From Ustulina deusta (Eukaryota; Ascomycota; Sordariomycetes; Xylariales; Xylariaceae), in contig JAJNNX010000003.1 in the NCBI GenBank assembly GCA_023159155.1, forward strand, positions 1,984,001-2,048,000: a DNA stretch of 64,000 bases. The letters run 5' to 3'. The notes beneath the pieces were generated by a model. That model saw nothing but the letters and a program-made list of their open reading frames with translations, was not told the origin of the DNA and made no database searches. Positions 23,591-34,600 of this stretch are shown in pieces (position 1 is the first letter of the stretch; every line of letters begins with the position of its first letter). The translations under genes were made by a program, and so were the position numbers.

Positions 23591-25601
23591 CGTACTAACG
23601 TTAAACATAATCAATCAATTAATTATTAATTGTTAGACCACAGAATGATAGCGCCACCCCCTGGTGGCAGGTTATCCGGTAAAGCTCGTCAACAACCCCT
23701 AGACTCCTGAGTACAATATGACTGGTAAGACCTTTTCCTTTCAGGTTCTTCCAGAACGTTTATCAGGGTCTCTCAGAATCGCTTGGCCCTTATTTGTGGC
23801 CCCGTACCGGGTTCATAACCTGTTACTACAAGAGAGCAGCGCCACCATCCTGTGGCCTAGTTATCGGGTCAGGGGAAGGGGATACGTACGCAACCATGGC
23901 TGAGGATCTTGCAGTTATATTTCTTTGCCGCACGAACGAGAGCTCTCGCTATGCAAGGACGAGCCAGAGAAGTGCCCAAAAGATACCGATCTTCATAAAT
24001 AGCATTGCCTGGGTTGGTGGTTAGGCGGGTCGGAAGGAGACAAGTAAGGTAGGGGTCGCACATTGAATTGCGCGGAAGACGAACTCGTCAACAAACTCCT
24101 GCTGCAGGTTATCACTGTTATAACACTGGAGTCAATAATGTCCACTTATAGTAAGAATTACTCAGGGTTTCGGGAGCATGCAGGAGTAGAAGGAGCACAA
24201 AATGCCCGTTAAGGGAATTTAGGGCTCTGAGACATGCCAAAAGGGGGAATAACAGACTCCAGGGGACTCACCAAACCATGCGCTCGGCACCAAGGGCCAA
24301 AGCCTTCTTCTCGACAGCCTCAAAGTCCTCCTCCTGGCCAACCTATAACCGCTGGAGTCAGTAATTACTCTTTGAAGCAGTTCTCAAGCTCTCGAAACAT
24401 GCTCCCGAAACATACTCCTGAGACATTTCGGGAGCTCTCAAGTTACTAGAAAGGGAAGAAAATAACTCCAGCGGTAACTCACGTCTGCAAGGAAGCACTG
24501 CGCGGATTAACATACGTCGACGAGGTGGCGTGGTGGGGTAGACATACAACAACAGTGTAACCCTAGGCAATAGTTAGCATGACGAGAAACCAGGATAGAA
24601 GAGTGAAGCAACCTCAAGAATAAGCCACTTGAGAATCGTCGAGGTATCAAGACCTGCAGAGCATAATCGTTAACGGCGGAGGACAAACGCAATAGCGGCA
24701 CGGCGCACACCTCCGGAGTAAGCACTGTCCGCGATAAATGTTAGCCATAGGCTTGATTAGCAGAAGACAGCATGCTTACAGGCAAACCCGTTTCTCAGAC
24801 ATGGCGATAATGCTCTCCCAACGACGAAAAATGCGGAGTTGCAGGTTTGATTGGGGAAGTGCCGTGGGTTGAGGAAGAAAAATTCGAGGACATGTGTGTG
24901 ACGTAGGTAGTTTGCTCCATGGTGGGCAGTTATCGGAGGGGAGCTGATAAGGCCTGAGGGGTAGGTATTTTCTTGTTGTAGTTTTTAAATTGTCGATTTT
25001 AGAAGTGAACCCCCTTGCCTCGGGCATGTTTTGCGTTCCTTTAATATTTAATTATCTATAAAGCTTTTTAAAAAGCTTAGCTACTATTTTTTATAATTGA
25101 CCTTATTGATAAATAAAAATCACCTACTTAGGCTTTTTTTTTTTTTGGTTTTTGCACAATTTGCCTATAATGAAGGTTGTAAGTTTAAGTTGTACACAAA
25201 AATAATTATAAGTATTTAATTTAGTATGGATATTAGGCACAAATACTTGAGATAACTTTTTGGGAGGTTGGTTGCATTAGCAAGTGCTGTGACCCTTCTA
25301 TAGGTAATTACTATCTAGTAAGCTACAGGTTGATTACCCTTCGATTAGGCAACACGATGTACTTACACTCTGTAATTTGGCGCGTCCTTTAGCTATGGGT
25401 GTATAAATACCTACTTAGGTATAGATATGACTGTTGCTGTAGCCCTGTTGTTCGCTTGATGGCTGGATTTGTTTGTATATAATACATGTTGTTATTTTTG
25501 TTTTGCAGATATAGCATCCCGACAGTCTTTGGTGTTGACGACATTTGAAAGATGGAGCATCAGAAATTCTGAATAGAGCCAGTCGGACGAGAAGAGGCTC
25601 C
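23591..25601. other. Transition zone from AT-rich block to gene space, low-copy repeats, no gene seen
   Basis: Base composition jumps to normal at about 23,590. Two similar hairpins occur at 23653-23668 and 23841-23856 (GCCACCCCCTGGTGGC and a variant), each followed by a GGTTATCCGGT / AGTTATCGGGT word. A motif of the type GTTATAACACTGGAGTCA occurs at 24117 and 24343 and inverted at 24247 and 24461. An 18-bp perfect palindrome AAGCTTTTTAAAAAGCTT sits at 25061-25078. Open frames here are short and overlap on both strands with no family resemblance. Confidence 0.5.
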
Positions 25602-26425
25602 TCAATCTTTACCATCCCAGGCATCTACCGTATCGAATATTTGACCTTGCATTAGCCCATATGTGCGAGCGCCGCCAACCACTTGAAACTCGATTCCTTT
25701 CGGCCAGAGCACAACTAGCACACTACGCCCTAGAAGCACTGCGACTTTGTCTCCGTCATTTATTTCAACCGGAGCTTTTCCACCATGTCGGCTATTGGTA
25801 AAGAAGAAAAATCTGTCTTTCGTTGACTTGGCCTTCACTCCCTATGGTTCTAAGCACGACCCAAAGTCGCATGTCTTTAATCGCTGGGAGGAGCTCAACT
25901 TCGGTAATTTCCCCACGTCCGCATAACAATGACGGTTGTTTGGCTTTGTGGTATTCTTGGATTATCCATATTCTAGACCAACATGGTCGACATAAGAGGT
26001 TTCGTACCGCAGTCAAAGCTGGAAATGAAGTGCTGTGTAGATCGTCCTGTGAGGGATTCGTGCACTTGAATAACTTCTTTTTCGTATTATCCGTCCCAGA
26101 AGCATGGTCACCTCGGTAGAATAGTCGAAGCCATGAGATAGCCCGGGGGCTATCAACGCTCGCCTCGCCAAGCCAGCATGAAACGATGGTCGCTTTCGCG
26201 TAGATCCGCGCCATGAGGCTTACTGAATGCTCTTTTCGACTAGGTCCTTCTGACTGATGTTCAGGGCATCAATCCACAAGCGTGTCAATTATTTTCGGAC
26301 TCTCGAAACCTTAAGAGCAGCGGAGAGGTTTCTCCCTACTGCGGTCTGCTTTATGTCGACAAATACCAGTGATTGGGTATTTTGATCTTCCTATACATAA
26401 GAGAGGACACAGAACGGTAGAGCTG
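25602..26425 (-). pseudogene. HET-domain protein pseudogene (heterokaryon incompatibility family)
   Basis: The minus strand reads the HET hallmark blocks in order: VLSYV then a stop at 26391-26393 where the family has W (TGG to TAG), DIKQTAVGRNLSAALK, a second stop at 26289-26291, LTRLWIDALNISQKD, a third stop at 26220-26222 caused by a one-base loss, then MARIYAKATIVSCWLG, RPCWSRIWIIQEY and CGRGEI. The frame then slips near 25792-25838 straight into the usual C-terminal end (INDGDKVAVLLGRSVLVVLW, FQVVGGARTYGLM), so the long middle part of a normal HET protein is missing. HET proteins trigger cell death on contact between incompatible strains; this copy cannot make one. Nearness to the RIP block may explain the G-to-A stop. 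Confidence 0.85.
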
Positions 26426-27913
26426 TATCAAGATTTATGATGATAGTACTGCTTTCGACAGGGTTGTCCTTGGCTCTTGCACAACTCACTTGCAGGAGCC
26501 TTATATGAGGCGAGTCCTTATTCAAAAGTAGCTATGATGAGATTCAGTAAACATACGATAAGCGATAGGAGACACCCTACTTGTTTCTCTATATATTGCT
26601 TCTTACTCATATCGGTGAAGATACAGGAGTTATGTGAACAACATGTGCTGTTGCACAAGAGTTCCACTAGTGATCTCCGCTCAGGATTCACAACTATTTT
26701 CTTGGTTCTAGCGAAAGTGGTATCATGGCAGCTAAGAATAGATTTAGCCTCTCTCCTTGTATCATGGCAAACTTCCAAGTACAATAACACGACTTTCCAA
26801 TTAGGGAACCTCTTAGTCATATCAAACGCCATGAGATTAAACGCAATAACGAACTCAAAAAGAATGCTAATCTTAATCTACATCGAGAGATCTACACCTA
26901 GGCTAACAGCGTGGGCTATATAGCAGGTTTACATTGCAACTTATACTTTATCTACTCCATCCCAGTATTCATATTCATGTTCAACGCACAGCCGTGAACC
27001 ACCCGACAAATACAACTTGAAGAAGTATATCCCTAGGGCAGAATGCCAAGGACCTGAGACGTGCCTTTAGTTGTGTAATGGTATATGAGTGACATGTCAG
27101 TTCGAACTCAAATGCGTTCCGTCCGTACTAGAGGTGATATAGTGACCCAGGACAGATGAGCAAAGGAGTCAAGGCAGAGAACTAACTAACAGTGACAATT
27201 ACCCGCCTGCATCTGGTGAGTTTCAGGAATTTAGCAAGTTTTCGCTTCTACCATAGAATAGGCACACAGAGCTGCCTAGAAGTCAGAAAGCAATTACGAT
27301 GCCGTAAGAACATTGGAGGTACTCAGGTCTAGTTAGGCTTCATCAGGTTTAATTGACGGAAACAGACGGCTGGAGGTTCCGTGACTCGAAAAACAGCATT
27401 TCTTCGATAGGTTAGACTCACCGTTGTACAAATCAACCAAGGAGTCGAAGCAGGGTCACAAGCGCTTTCATTCGTTTCCTCGTATTCTCTGGCTAGGGGG
27501 TATGGGTATCATTCGACTAGCCGCTAAGGCATTCCGCTCTGAAAATGCGATCTTCATTTCTCTCCGTAACTCGAGGTAGGATAAAGCTCTACACCACATA
27601 TCGGTTGGCTGTGGTAGAGGTACCCATAAGCCCTCAGCCTAGTCATGAACGTGGGCTTCAAATTACTCATACCCCAACATATATACATATCACCAACATA
27701 TGAAACCCCGAAAGGAAAATAGGATTACTGATCTTCACAATTCGTTAGTTATTTTTTTTGGGTGTACCTTTGTGGCAACAACCAAGCAGCAGCAGTAGCA
27801 ACAAATGCGACTTTCTATGTTTCACTGCCAGTCATGATTGCCATTCCCGATAAAGACCAAATGACAGCCCGTCCATACGCCCAGTCAATGACCGACCCCC
27901 AGGGAGAAAGGAT
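26426..27913. other. Intergenic region, no convincing gene
   Basis: It lies between the HET relic and the 3' end of cpc-2. A 104-residue minus-strand frame at 26518-26832 and a 148-residue plus-strand frame at 26477-26923 overlap and neither resembles a family I know. The right few hundred bases probably include the cpc-2 3' UTR. Confidence 0.4.
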
Positions 27914-29578
27914 TTATGCTCTCGACATGACACCCCATGCACGAATGATGTTGTCGGTGTAACCAGCAAACAGGGTCTGGCCATCCGCACTCCAGGCCAA
28001 GCTTACACACTCAGGCTCCCGGCTCTTCTTGCCGACCGAAGTGAACTCGGGCTTCAGCTCATCGACCTTGCTCTTCTTCTCGAGGTCGAAGATGATGATG
28101 CTGCTGGCGGTAGCGGCGCAAAGCCAGTAGCGGTTGGGGGAGAAGACGAGGGCATGGATCTCGTCTCCGGCGCTTAGGGAATACAAATGCTTAGACTCAT
28201 TGAGATCCCACAGCATAGTGGTGCCGTCCTTGCCACCGGAAGCGCAGAGGGATCCGTCGGGGGAGATGGTGACGGTGTTGATGTAACCAGTGTGGCCGAT
28301 GTGGTCGGTCTGGAGCTTGCAGGTCGAGAGTTCCCAAACCTAGAGCGATGGACGAGTCAGTATGATCGCCTTCAGATAAGAACAGCCAGTTCCTCGTATA
28401 CAAAAAAATAGAGAGATAGGTGCTTCATCAGTGCGTGGTGATAATTTGTCTCATGGCCTGCAAAACAGGCTCTGAAGTAGCAAATACTTTAAAAAGTTGC
28501 AAAACATCATATGAAGCAAAAAAGGGGCAGAAAGGAAAGAAAAAAAGATCCATTCCTCGAAGGTGAATGGAACTATCGTCGCGTACCTTAACAAGCTTGT
28601 CCCAGGAGCTGGAGACGATGACAGGGTTCTGGGGGTTGGGGCTGAAGCGGACGCAAGACACCCACTCGGAGTGACCCTTGTCAGTGATGGTGTACTTGCA
28701 GTCGCCGAGGGTGTTCCAGAGTTTAATTGTGCGGTCACGGGAACCGGAGACGATCTGGCGGTTGTCGGCGGAGAAGGAGACGGAAAGGACATCGTTGGTG
28801 TGGCCGACGAATCGACGGGTGGTGTTGCCGCTAGCGAGTTCCCACAGACGGAGAGTCTTGTCCCACGAGGCAGACAGGGCGTAGGCGCCGTCAGAGGAGA
28901 TGACCTAGAAGAGACCGACGCGTCAGTCAATATGTCCATCCTCGATTGTCATTCCTGAATTTGTCCATTATTCCTCCCTTTCCTCCCTCTTTCTCTCCCC
29001 GACACACACATTCTCTCTCTTCAGTTCGCTCTTCCGCTACCTATCTCGCTTCCTCCATGCAGAGTCCGAGGGGAGGCGAGCAGATAGACAAAGCAAGACA
29101 AGACAAGACAAGACAGACGTACACAGTCGGAAACAATGTGGGAATGGCCGTGCAGCGATCGCTTGGGGTATCCGTATTGCGACTCGTCACGGGTCAGGTT
29201 CCAGACGATCAGGGTCTTGTCACGGCTGGCAGATAGAAGCATGTTGGGGCTGCGAGCAGGAGAGAGCACGAGTTAGCACCGCCATCGTCATCATTTCAAT
29301 CGCCGTGGTCCGGGTTGGTTGTGCTGTGTTGGTACGTACTTCTCCATGGAGGTAGCCAAGCTGGTGACCCAGCCATTCTGCACATCGTGTCGTTAGTTTT
29401 CTCTTTTCTCCATGCCCGTCCCGACTCTCGATATGCGCGCGCGCGCGCGCCAGCAAACGCTGCGACCGGGCATTGCGCGGTTGAGTGGATGCACGGAATA
29501 CATGTGATGGATTGGTTGGATTGGCGATAAACTTACGTGGCCCTCGAGGGTACCCTTGAGAATCAGTTGCTCAGCCAT
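27914..29578 (-). CDS. cpc-2: RACK1/Cpc2-type WD40 protein (G-protein beta-like, ribosome-associated scaffold)
   Basis: Five exons on the minus strand: 29537-29578, 29340-29377, 29123-29249, 28587-28904 and 27914-28339, totalling 951 nt for 316 residues, the normal length of fungal RACK1. All introns are GT-AG and phases agree. The product begins [20 protein letters not shown] and shows the seven-bladed WD40 propeller with GH...WD spacing ([65 protein letters not shown]) and a C-terminus WGVMSRA. RACK1 sits on the head of the 40S ribosomal subunit and scaffolds signalling; in Neurospora the orthologue cpc-2 is needed for cross-pathway amino-acid control. The first two exons encode only 14 and 12-13 residues, so simple frame searches miss them. 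The start is fixed by the family-wide MAEQL N-terminus. Confidence 0.96.
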
Positions 29579-30557
29579 ATTTGTCCAAAGGGATACTCTT
29601 GTCGGTCGGGAAGCACGCCTCTGAAAAAAATGGTGGAAGAAGGTCGGGTGGGTGGCGGCGAGCTTGCTGGGCTTGGAAAATGGTCTCGGGCAAGGTTCTC
29701 GAAATTTGGTGTAAAAATGTGTGGGCTCAGCGTTAGGGTCGGAATCGCTAAGATAAGCAGTTAAGAGAAGGCTCAGGTACCTATGCGATAGCCTTGCACC
29801 CAGTGACCAACCAAAAGGCAGGAAATTACGGGTAATGGTGGGGCATTGACCAATGAGACAAATAGAATTTGCCCTGCTATGGCACACAGATGGCACGCAG
29901 CTGGCAGCCGGGAATACTCAGCTGTCCCATTTCAATATACACCATAGAACCAATCACATGCATAAAACAAACCATGCAGATCATAGTATATACTGCATTG
30001 TAAACAAATATTTCAACAGGGGTATCTTGATAAATCCGTAATGCTCATGAACCGTGCATCTCCCATCCTTCCCAATGCTATTGAACCGGCTATGCACCTC
30101 GTAAACGCCTGGCAGAGTGTGCCTTGAACCATCGCAATGCAGTGTGACGAGACAGGAAAAAGAAAAGAAAAGCCGAGCTCATCGCCAACTGAATCCACCC
30201 ATGCTCCTCCTTCCATGCTTCTTCAAATCATGTCTTTGCTTGTTGAGATCGATTTGATGAAAAGAACGACACCGCCAGAGACCGCGACTAGTGGTATAGA
30301 AATGAGGATCCGAGTATGATTGGTGGTGTTCCAGAGTAGTAACGTTCTCTCAACTTGAGACAACAGCCCTCGAGCTTACAACAAACCGCGCCAATGAACA
30401 AGAGGGAAGACGGGACACCTCAGCGCTAAATCAGGAACAGAGCCTCGGAGAGAAGACCGTTCACAGCCATCGCTTGCATGCTCGCGAAAGGCTACATTTG
30501 TCAGTAATCAAGAAAAAAAAACCAACACGTGCAGATCATATGGCAGTCATACATGTC
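29579..30557. other. Promoter/5' UTR side of cpc-2 and 3' side of taf8; no gene seen
   Basis: Both neighbours are on the minus strand. Nothing in either strand looks coding. Short overlapping frames and AT-richer patches only. Confidence 0.4.
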
Positions 30558-31602
30558 TCAGACCTGGCTACCGACACCTTCCAACAGAGAGCGCCTGTTC
30601 GCCTTTGGCAACTCCTTGCGCCCATACTTGGCGTTGGCGTTGACAATGGTACTATTATCGGCAACTTCCGTCGCTGCATCGGCGGTGCGGCTGGTCGGTA
30701 GTACACTTTGAATGAGACCTTCCCACGCGTCATGTCGTTGTTTGGCTAAGGCGTCGCGCTGTGCCCGCTCCTTGAGCTCCTTCTGCCGCGTAATCTTGGC
30801 CGCCCGATTGATGCGTCTTAGCGCCATCTCAGCCTTCCGGGCATCTGCCAGTGCCTCGGCTCGCTTCTTAGGTGTATCTTTCGCAGGTAACTCGGCGGGT
30901 GTGTATCGATAAGTATGCTTACTAGGGAAGCTGGGGAAGTGCTTCGGAATCCAAGACCGCTCCTCTTTCTCGTATTTGCCGTCCAATTCGTCACCCAGGA
31001 CTGGCGGTGTGGTCTGTAGGTAGGTTGTGTTCTCGACGATAGGGTCGTAGAAGGTTGGTTCTAGAAACCGTTTGGGAACAGGGTTCTTGAGGTGCGGCTT
31101 GAGAGAAGACAACGGAAGGTTGTGATAGCGTAGGGTAGTCTCGTAGTCAGTGGGGATGGGGTCTGCTCTTCGGGCGGCGTGGGCGACTCGTTTGAGTTGA
31201 TGGATAAAGCCGTCCATGTCTACACGTAGTTAGTCGCCATGTCTGGGAGGACATTTCGTCCGTAGGAAACCACGAACAAGTCTCAACCATCTCCGTAAAA
31301 CCTTCTAGCGCCTCTTCCGTGGCAGAATCAAAGCCTATATGCTTCAGAGTCAGGGTTATCGATCTACGCAAGCCGTCTCTGCCCATGCTTTCGACGGTCG
31401 GATGCCTCACGACCTCGTAGGCGGGGTGTGTAGCATGACCCGGGGTGGGCACAGGAGACGTGGCGTCGGGTTTAGGCGTAGTAGTGCGCTGTCGCTTGGA
31501 AGATTGGCAGTCGGCGTCTTCAAGCTCGACGCTAGAACGTTTTCGCCAGGTGTTCTCTACAGCCATGTCGTTGTTGTCACTACTGCTCTCGTTGCTGTGC
31601 AT
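30558..31602 (-). CDS. taf8: TFIID subunit TAF8
   Basis: Two exons: 31278-31602 and 30558-31219 (intron 31220-31277, GTTCGT...GTGTAG), 987 nt for 328 residues. Residues about 70-135 form the bromodomain-associated histone fold (LRRSITLTLKHIGFDSATEE ... HQLKRVAHAARRADP). The intron interrupts this fold, and joining gives VETYMDGF in frame. Residues 198-216 hold the TAF8 C-terminal signature WIPKHFPSFPSKHTYRYTP, which in TFIID contacts TAF2 and TAF10 partners. The N-terminal 65 residues are polar and the C-terminal third is basic and probably coiled. TAF8 acts in the nucleus as part of the general RNA polymerase II initiation factor TFIID. The start ATG at 31602 is the first in the frame; no upstream exon is evident. 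Confidence 0.9.
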
Positions 31603-34600
31603 GATGTGTCTACGAAACGCAGCGGGGGGGTGGTTAAGGGATCAAAAGAGATGTTGATGTTGATGTTGATGTTGATGTTGATGCTTAAGTGCGAGAGTTG
31701 ACGTTGGGAACGTGCGAAGTAGCAGTATCATCAACAATGCAGTTGGCCGCAGTGGGCGCCTGCAACAAGTGAGGAATTATTTTGGGCGAACAATGCAGCT
31801 CGAGCGGATGGCGTCGATACCGAGGTCCTCCAACTCGATAGTTGGGTATGTCGTAGATCGTAGATGCAGATCGCCTGGCCAGAAAAATATGTCAGCGGCA
31901 CAGAGCGGGACTTGTAGGCAGCAAGAACATGCGGAAGATTTGTTGGATGGTTGAAACGCACAAGAGGGCTGCGGATGTCGCAGAAGGTCGACGATCAGCG
32001 GTAGCGCGTAGAACTGACCAAATCGGTCGCGGGCTTCGGTGCGAGGACTCTAGCAGCCGATGCAACGATGGCAACAGTAGTATCGATTTCTCCAGGTCTC
32101 GATCACCAACTTGACCAGGATGGCGGAATGGACGAGGTGATGGAAGGGGCGCACAGAGCAGCAGAGAGAGTTGTAAGGAAGTTGTGGAAGTTGTTTGGAG
32201 TTGAAAGGGAAGGGGTTAGAGGAGGCTACCTAAGGTACCTAGGTAAAGATAAGGATGGGGAAAGCGAGGTGGTGGCCCGTGGTGGCCCGTAGTTTCCTGC
32301 TGTCACTGGGGAATGAAGCTTGGGTTGATAGCTAGATGTCCAGGACAACAGCGAAGTGCGAGGGTGCCAAGCCTAGGTGCTGTTGCTAGGTACCACCTAG
32401 GTGGGGTTGCTTATGTAATTAAATAGGTACCTAGGTACAGTAGGTAACCTGCACATATACCAGGTACCTAACCCGATGTGGCTCCGGGAGCTAAATGCAG
32501 ACCATTGCAACAGGTTCAGCAGGTAAGTAGATATATGTAGTATATAGAAGTAGATATATATAAGATAGCATATACCTAGGTATATACTTGGATATATATC
32601 TATTGTGACTGTAGAGACACCTGACATGTAACTGTAGAGATAGATAACTTAGATGTCTGCCTAGGTATGTGGTGTAAGTACCTTTGCACGCAAAAAGGCA
32701 GCTACTACTACTACATGTATAAACAAGGTGGCCATGTCATGCTGCAAAAGCACAAGCAAGCATTGTGTTGATTAGTAAGATTTGTTGATGGTTAATAGAC
32801 CATGTCTACCTTTAGCTATCCCTGTTTCAAGTGAAGAGAAGATGAAGTGAAGTTGAAGTGAAGCTGAGGTGGATACAGGGTTTGCTGTTCATGGGATGTA
32901 ACCGTGCCTAAGACAGAGGTACAAATGATGTAAGGAACCAGGCAGTGCGCTTAAGACGAAGTATATGAGTTGTGATAAAGCATTTTATGTTCCATAAATG
33001 AACTTGATCATTTGTGTGTTGTAATAGAAGCTTTTCAAAGGCTGCCAAAGCACCCAACACCACCATGTTACCTAAGTACTTACCTTAGTTACTGATATAA
33101 AACTTATCGAAGTGGGAGCCTGTTCCTAGACACTTTAAGGCACAGACTTGCACCGACCTTCATAAATTTGTAGCTATGCATGAAATCCCATATTTAGGAA
33201 ATGCCTGATACCCAAATGTGTCTCATCCTTGCCGGCCCGAAAAAGTATTATTGATTCATGATAGAATGGAATGAGTTGTATGAACCATGAATTGTCAAGG
33301 CCAAGAGAAAAGTGGATGTGTCGACTAATAGCAGCAACTGGTAGAAGTGCAACCTACGATCAAGTGGAAGTTTTAATCTGACTAACTAACCTACTACTTA
33401 CACCCAATAATATAGGTATATCTGCCAGACCTAAAGATCAAGAACAGCAAAAGTCAATCTATAACAAGTCCTAAGACCACAGAACCTCTAATAAGCCTCC
33501 GTCAGCCATGCTACCCTATCTTTCCTCTGATTAGATCTCTCGGGCACAAGTCACCCGCCCAACCAAAGATATCAAATCGTTTGCCAAATCTCCAATCCGT
33601 CTCCTTTCCTCACCACAGTTTCACTATCTTCCGGCAACTATCTAGTGAAACAACCAACTCAGCACGGCCGTCAGACGAGTTAAGAAAATCAAACTACCTA
33701 CCTACCTACCTACCTACCTACCTACCTATCTATCTAGTGTAACTGCCTAACCCGCCTGATCTGTTCTTCTCCTTTCGTCTCGCCACTGGTCTTTCTAGGT
33801 ACTTACTAGAACTAGAACTAGAACTCAAGCGTCCGTGTCCCGGCAGCACAGTTCAGACATGCCATGACGGCATCCAATCTAATCTACTATGTAAGTATCT
33901 ATCAACGCGAGACCGTAAAGTCACGGCACGGCAACCGAAAGCGAAGGCGGAGTGGAGCGAAGTCTCCGTGCTGTAACCTAAACCCTAGGAGAAACGTCGA
34001 CAAGATGTGATGCGATGTGCGCCGGGGAGTCTTATTTTGGCACACGACATTGCCAAGAAACTCACACTACTACCCTCGCTGCAAAGAGAGAGTCGCCTCT
34101 GTGTCTGTTCGCCTGGCCTGCGGGAGGTACCTAGGCAGGCAAGGATTAGATTGATCTATCCATCTCAAATACCTAGTGTATATCACCACAGAGTGAGTCC
34201 ACGTATGGACGTGTCACGCTTCACCGGCTTGTATATACCTAGTATATGTGCAATGCATACGGTACGGTAGGCGCACGGGGATATATAATAGCACGGGATA
34301 TAGGCGCTAGATGTATGTATATGCGCATAATGTTTGATCGATCGATGACGGGGCGGGCGACCCCTGTGATCTCCCTACACTACAGCTGCGACGATCTACG
34401 CTACATGTAAAAAGTGTATTCAGCTTTGTTCCGGGTTGAGTCGGGAAGATCGAGGTCGCCTATCTGGTTAACAATGTCATCATGTAGGGACTTGACTGGG
34501 GCCTTGGTTCACTAGGGTCGAGAAGAGAGAGGAAGAGTTCGCATGGATGGCGCTTGCCGCGCTGCACCGCGTTAGGACGTTCTAGGCATCCCCCATGTTT

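Noticed and set aside
21459..23600. DNA transposon bounded by GGGGCCCCTTAGCGG and a CAGCACCCCGTACTAACG block
   Set aside because: The two ends are not convincing inverted repeats of each other and no transposase motif survives.
26477..26923. 148-residue plus-strand frame near the HET relic
   Set aside because: It overlaps an equally plausible 104-residue minus-strand frame and starts in a non-coding context; neither matches a family.
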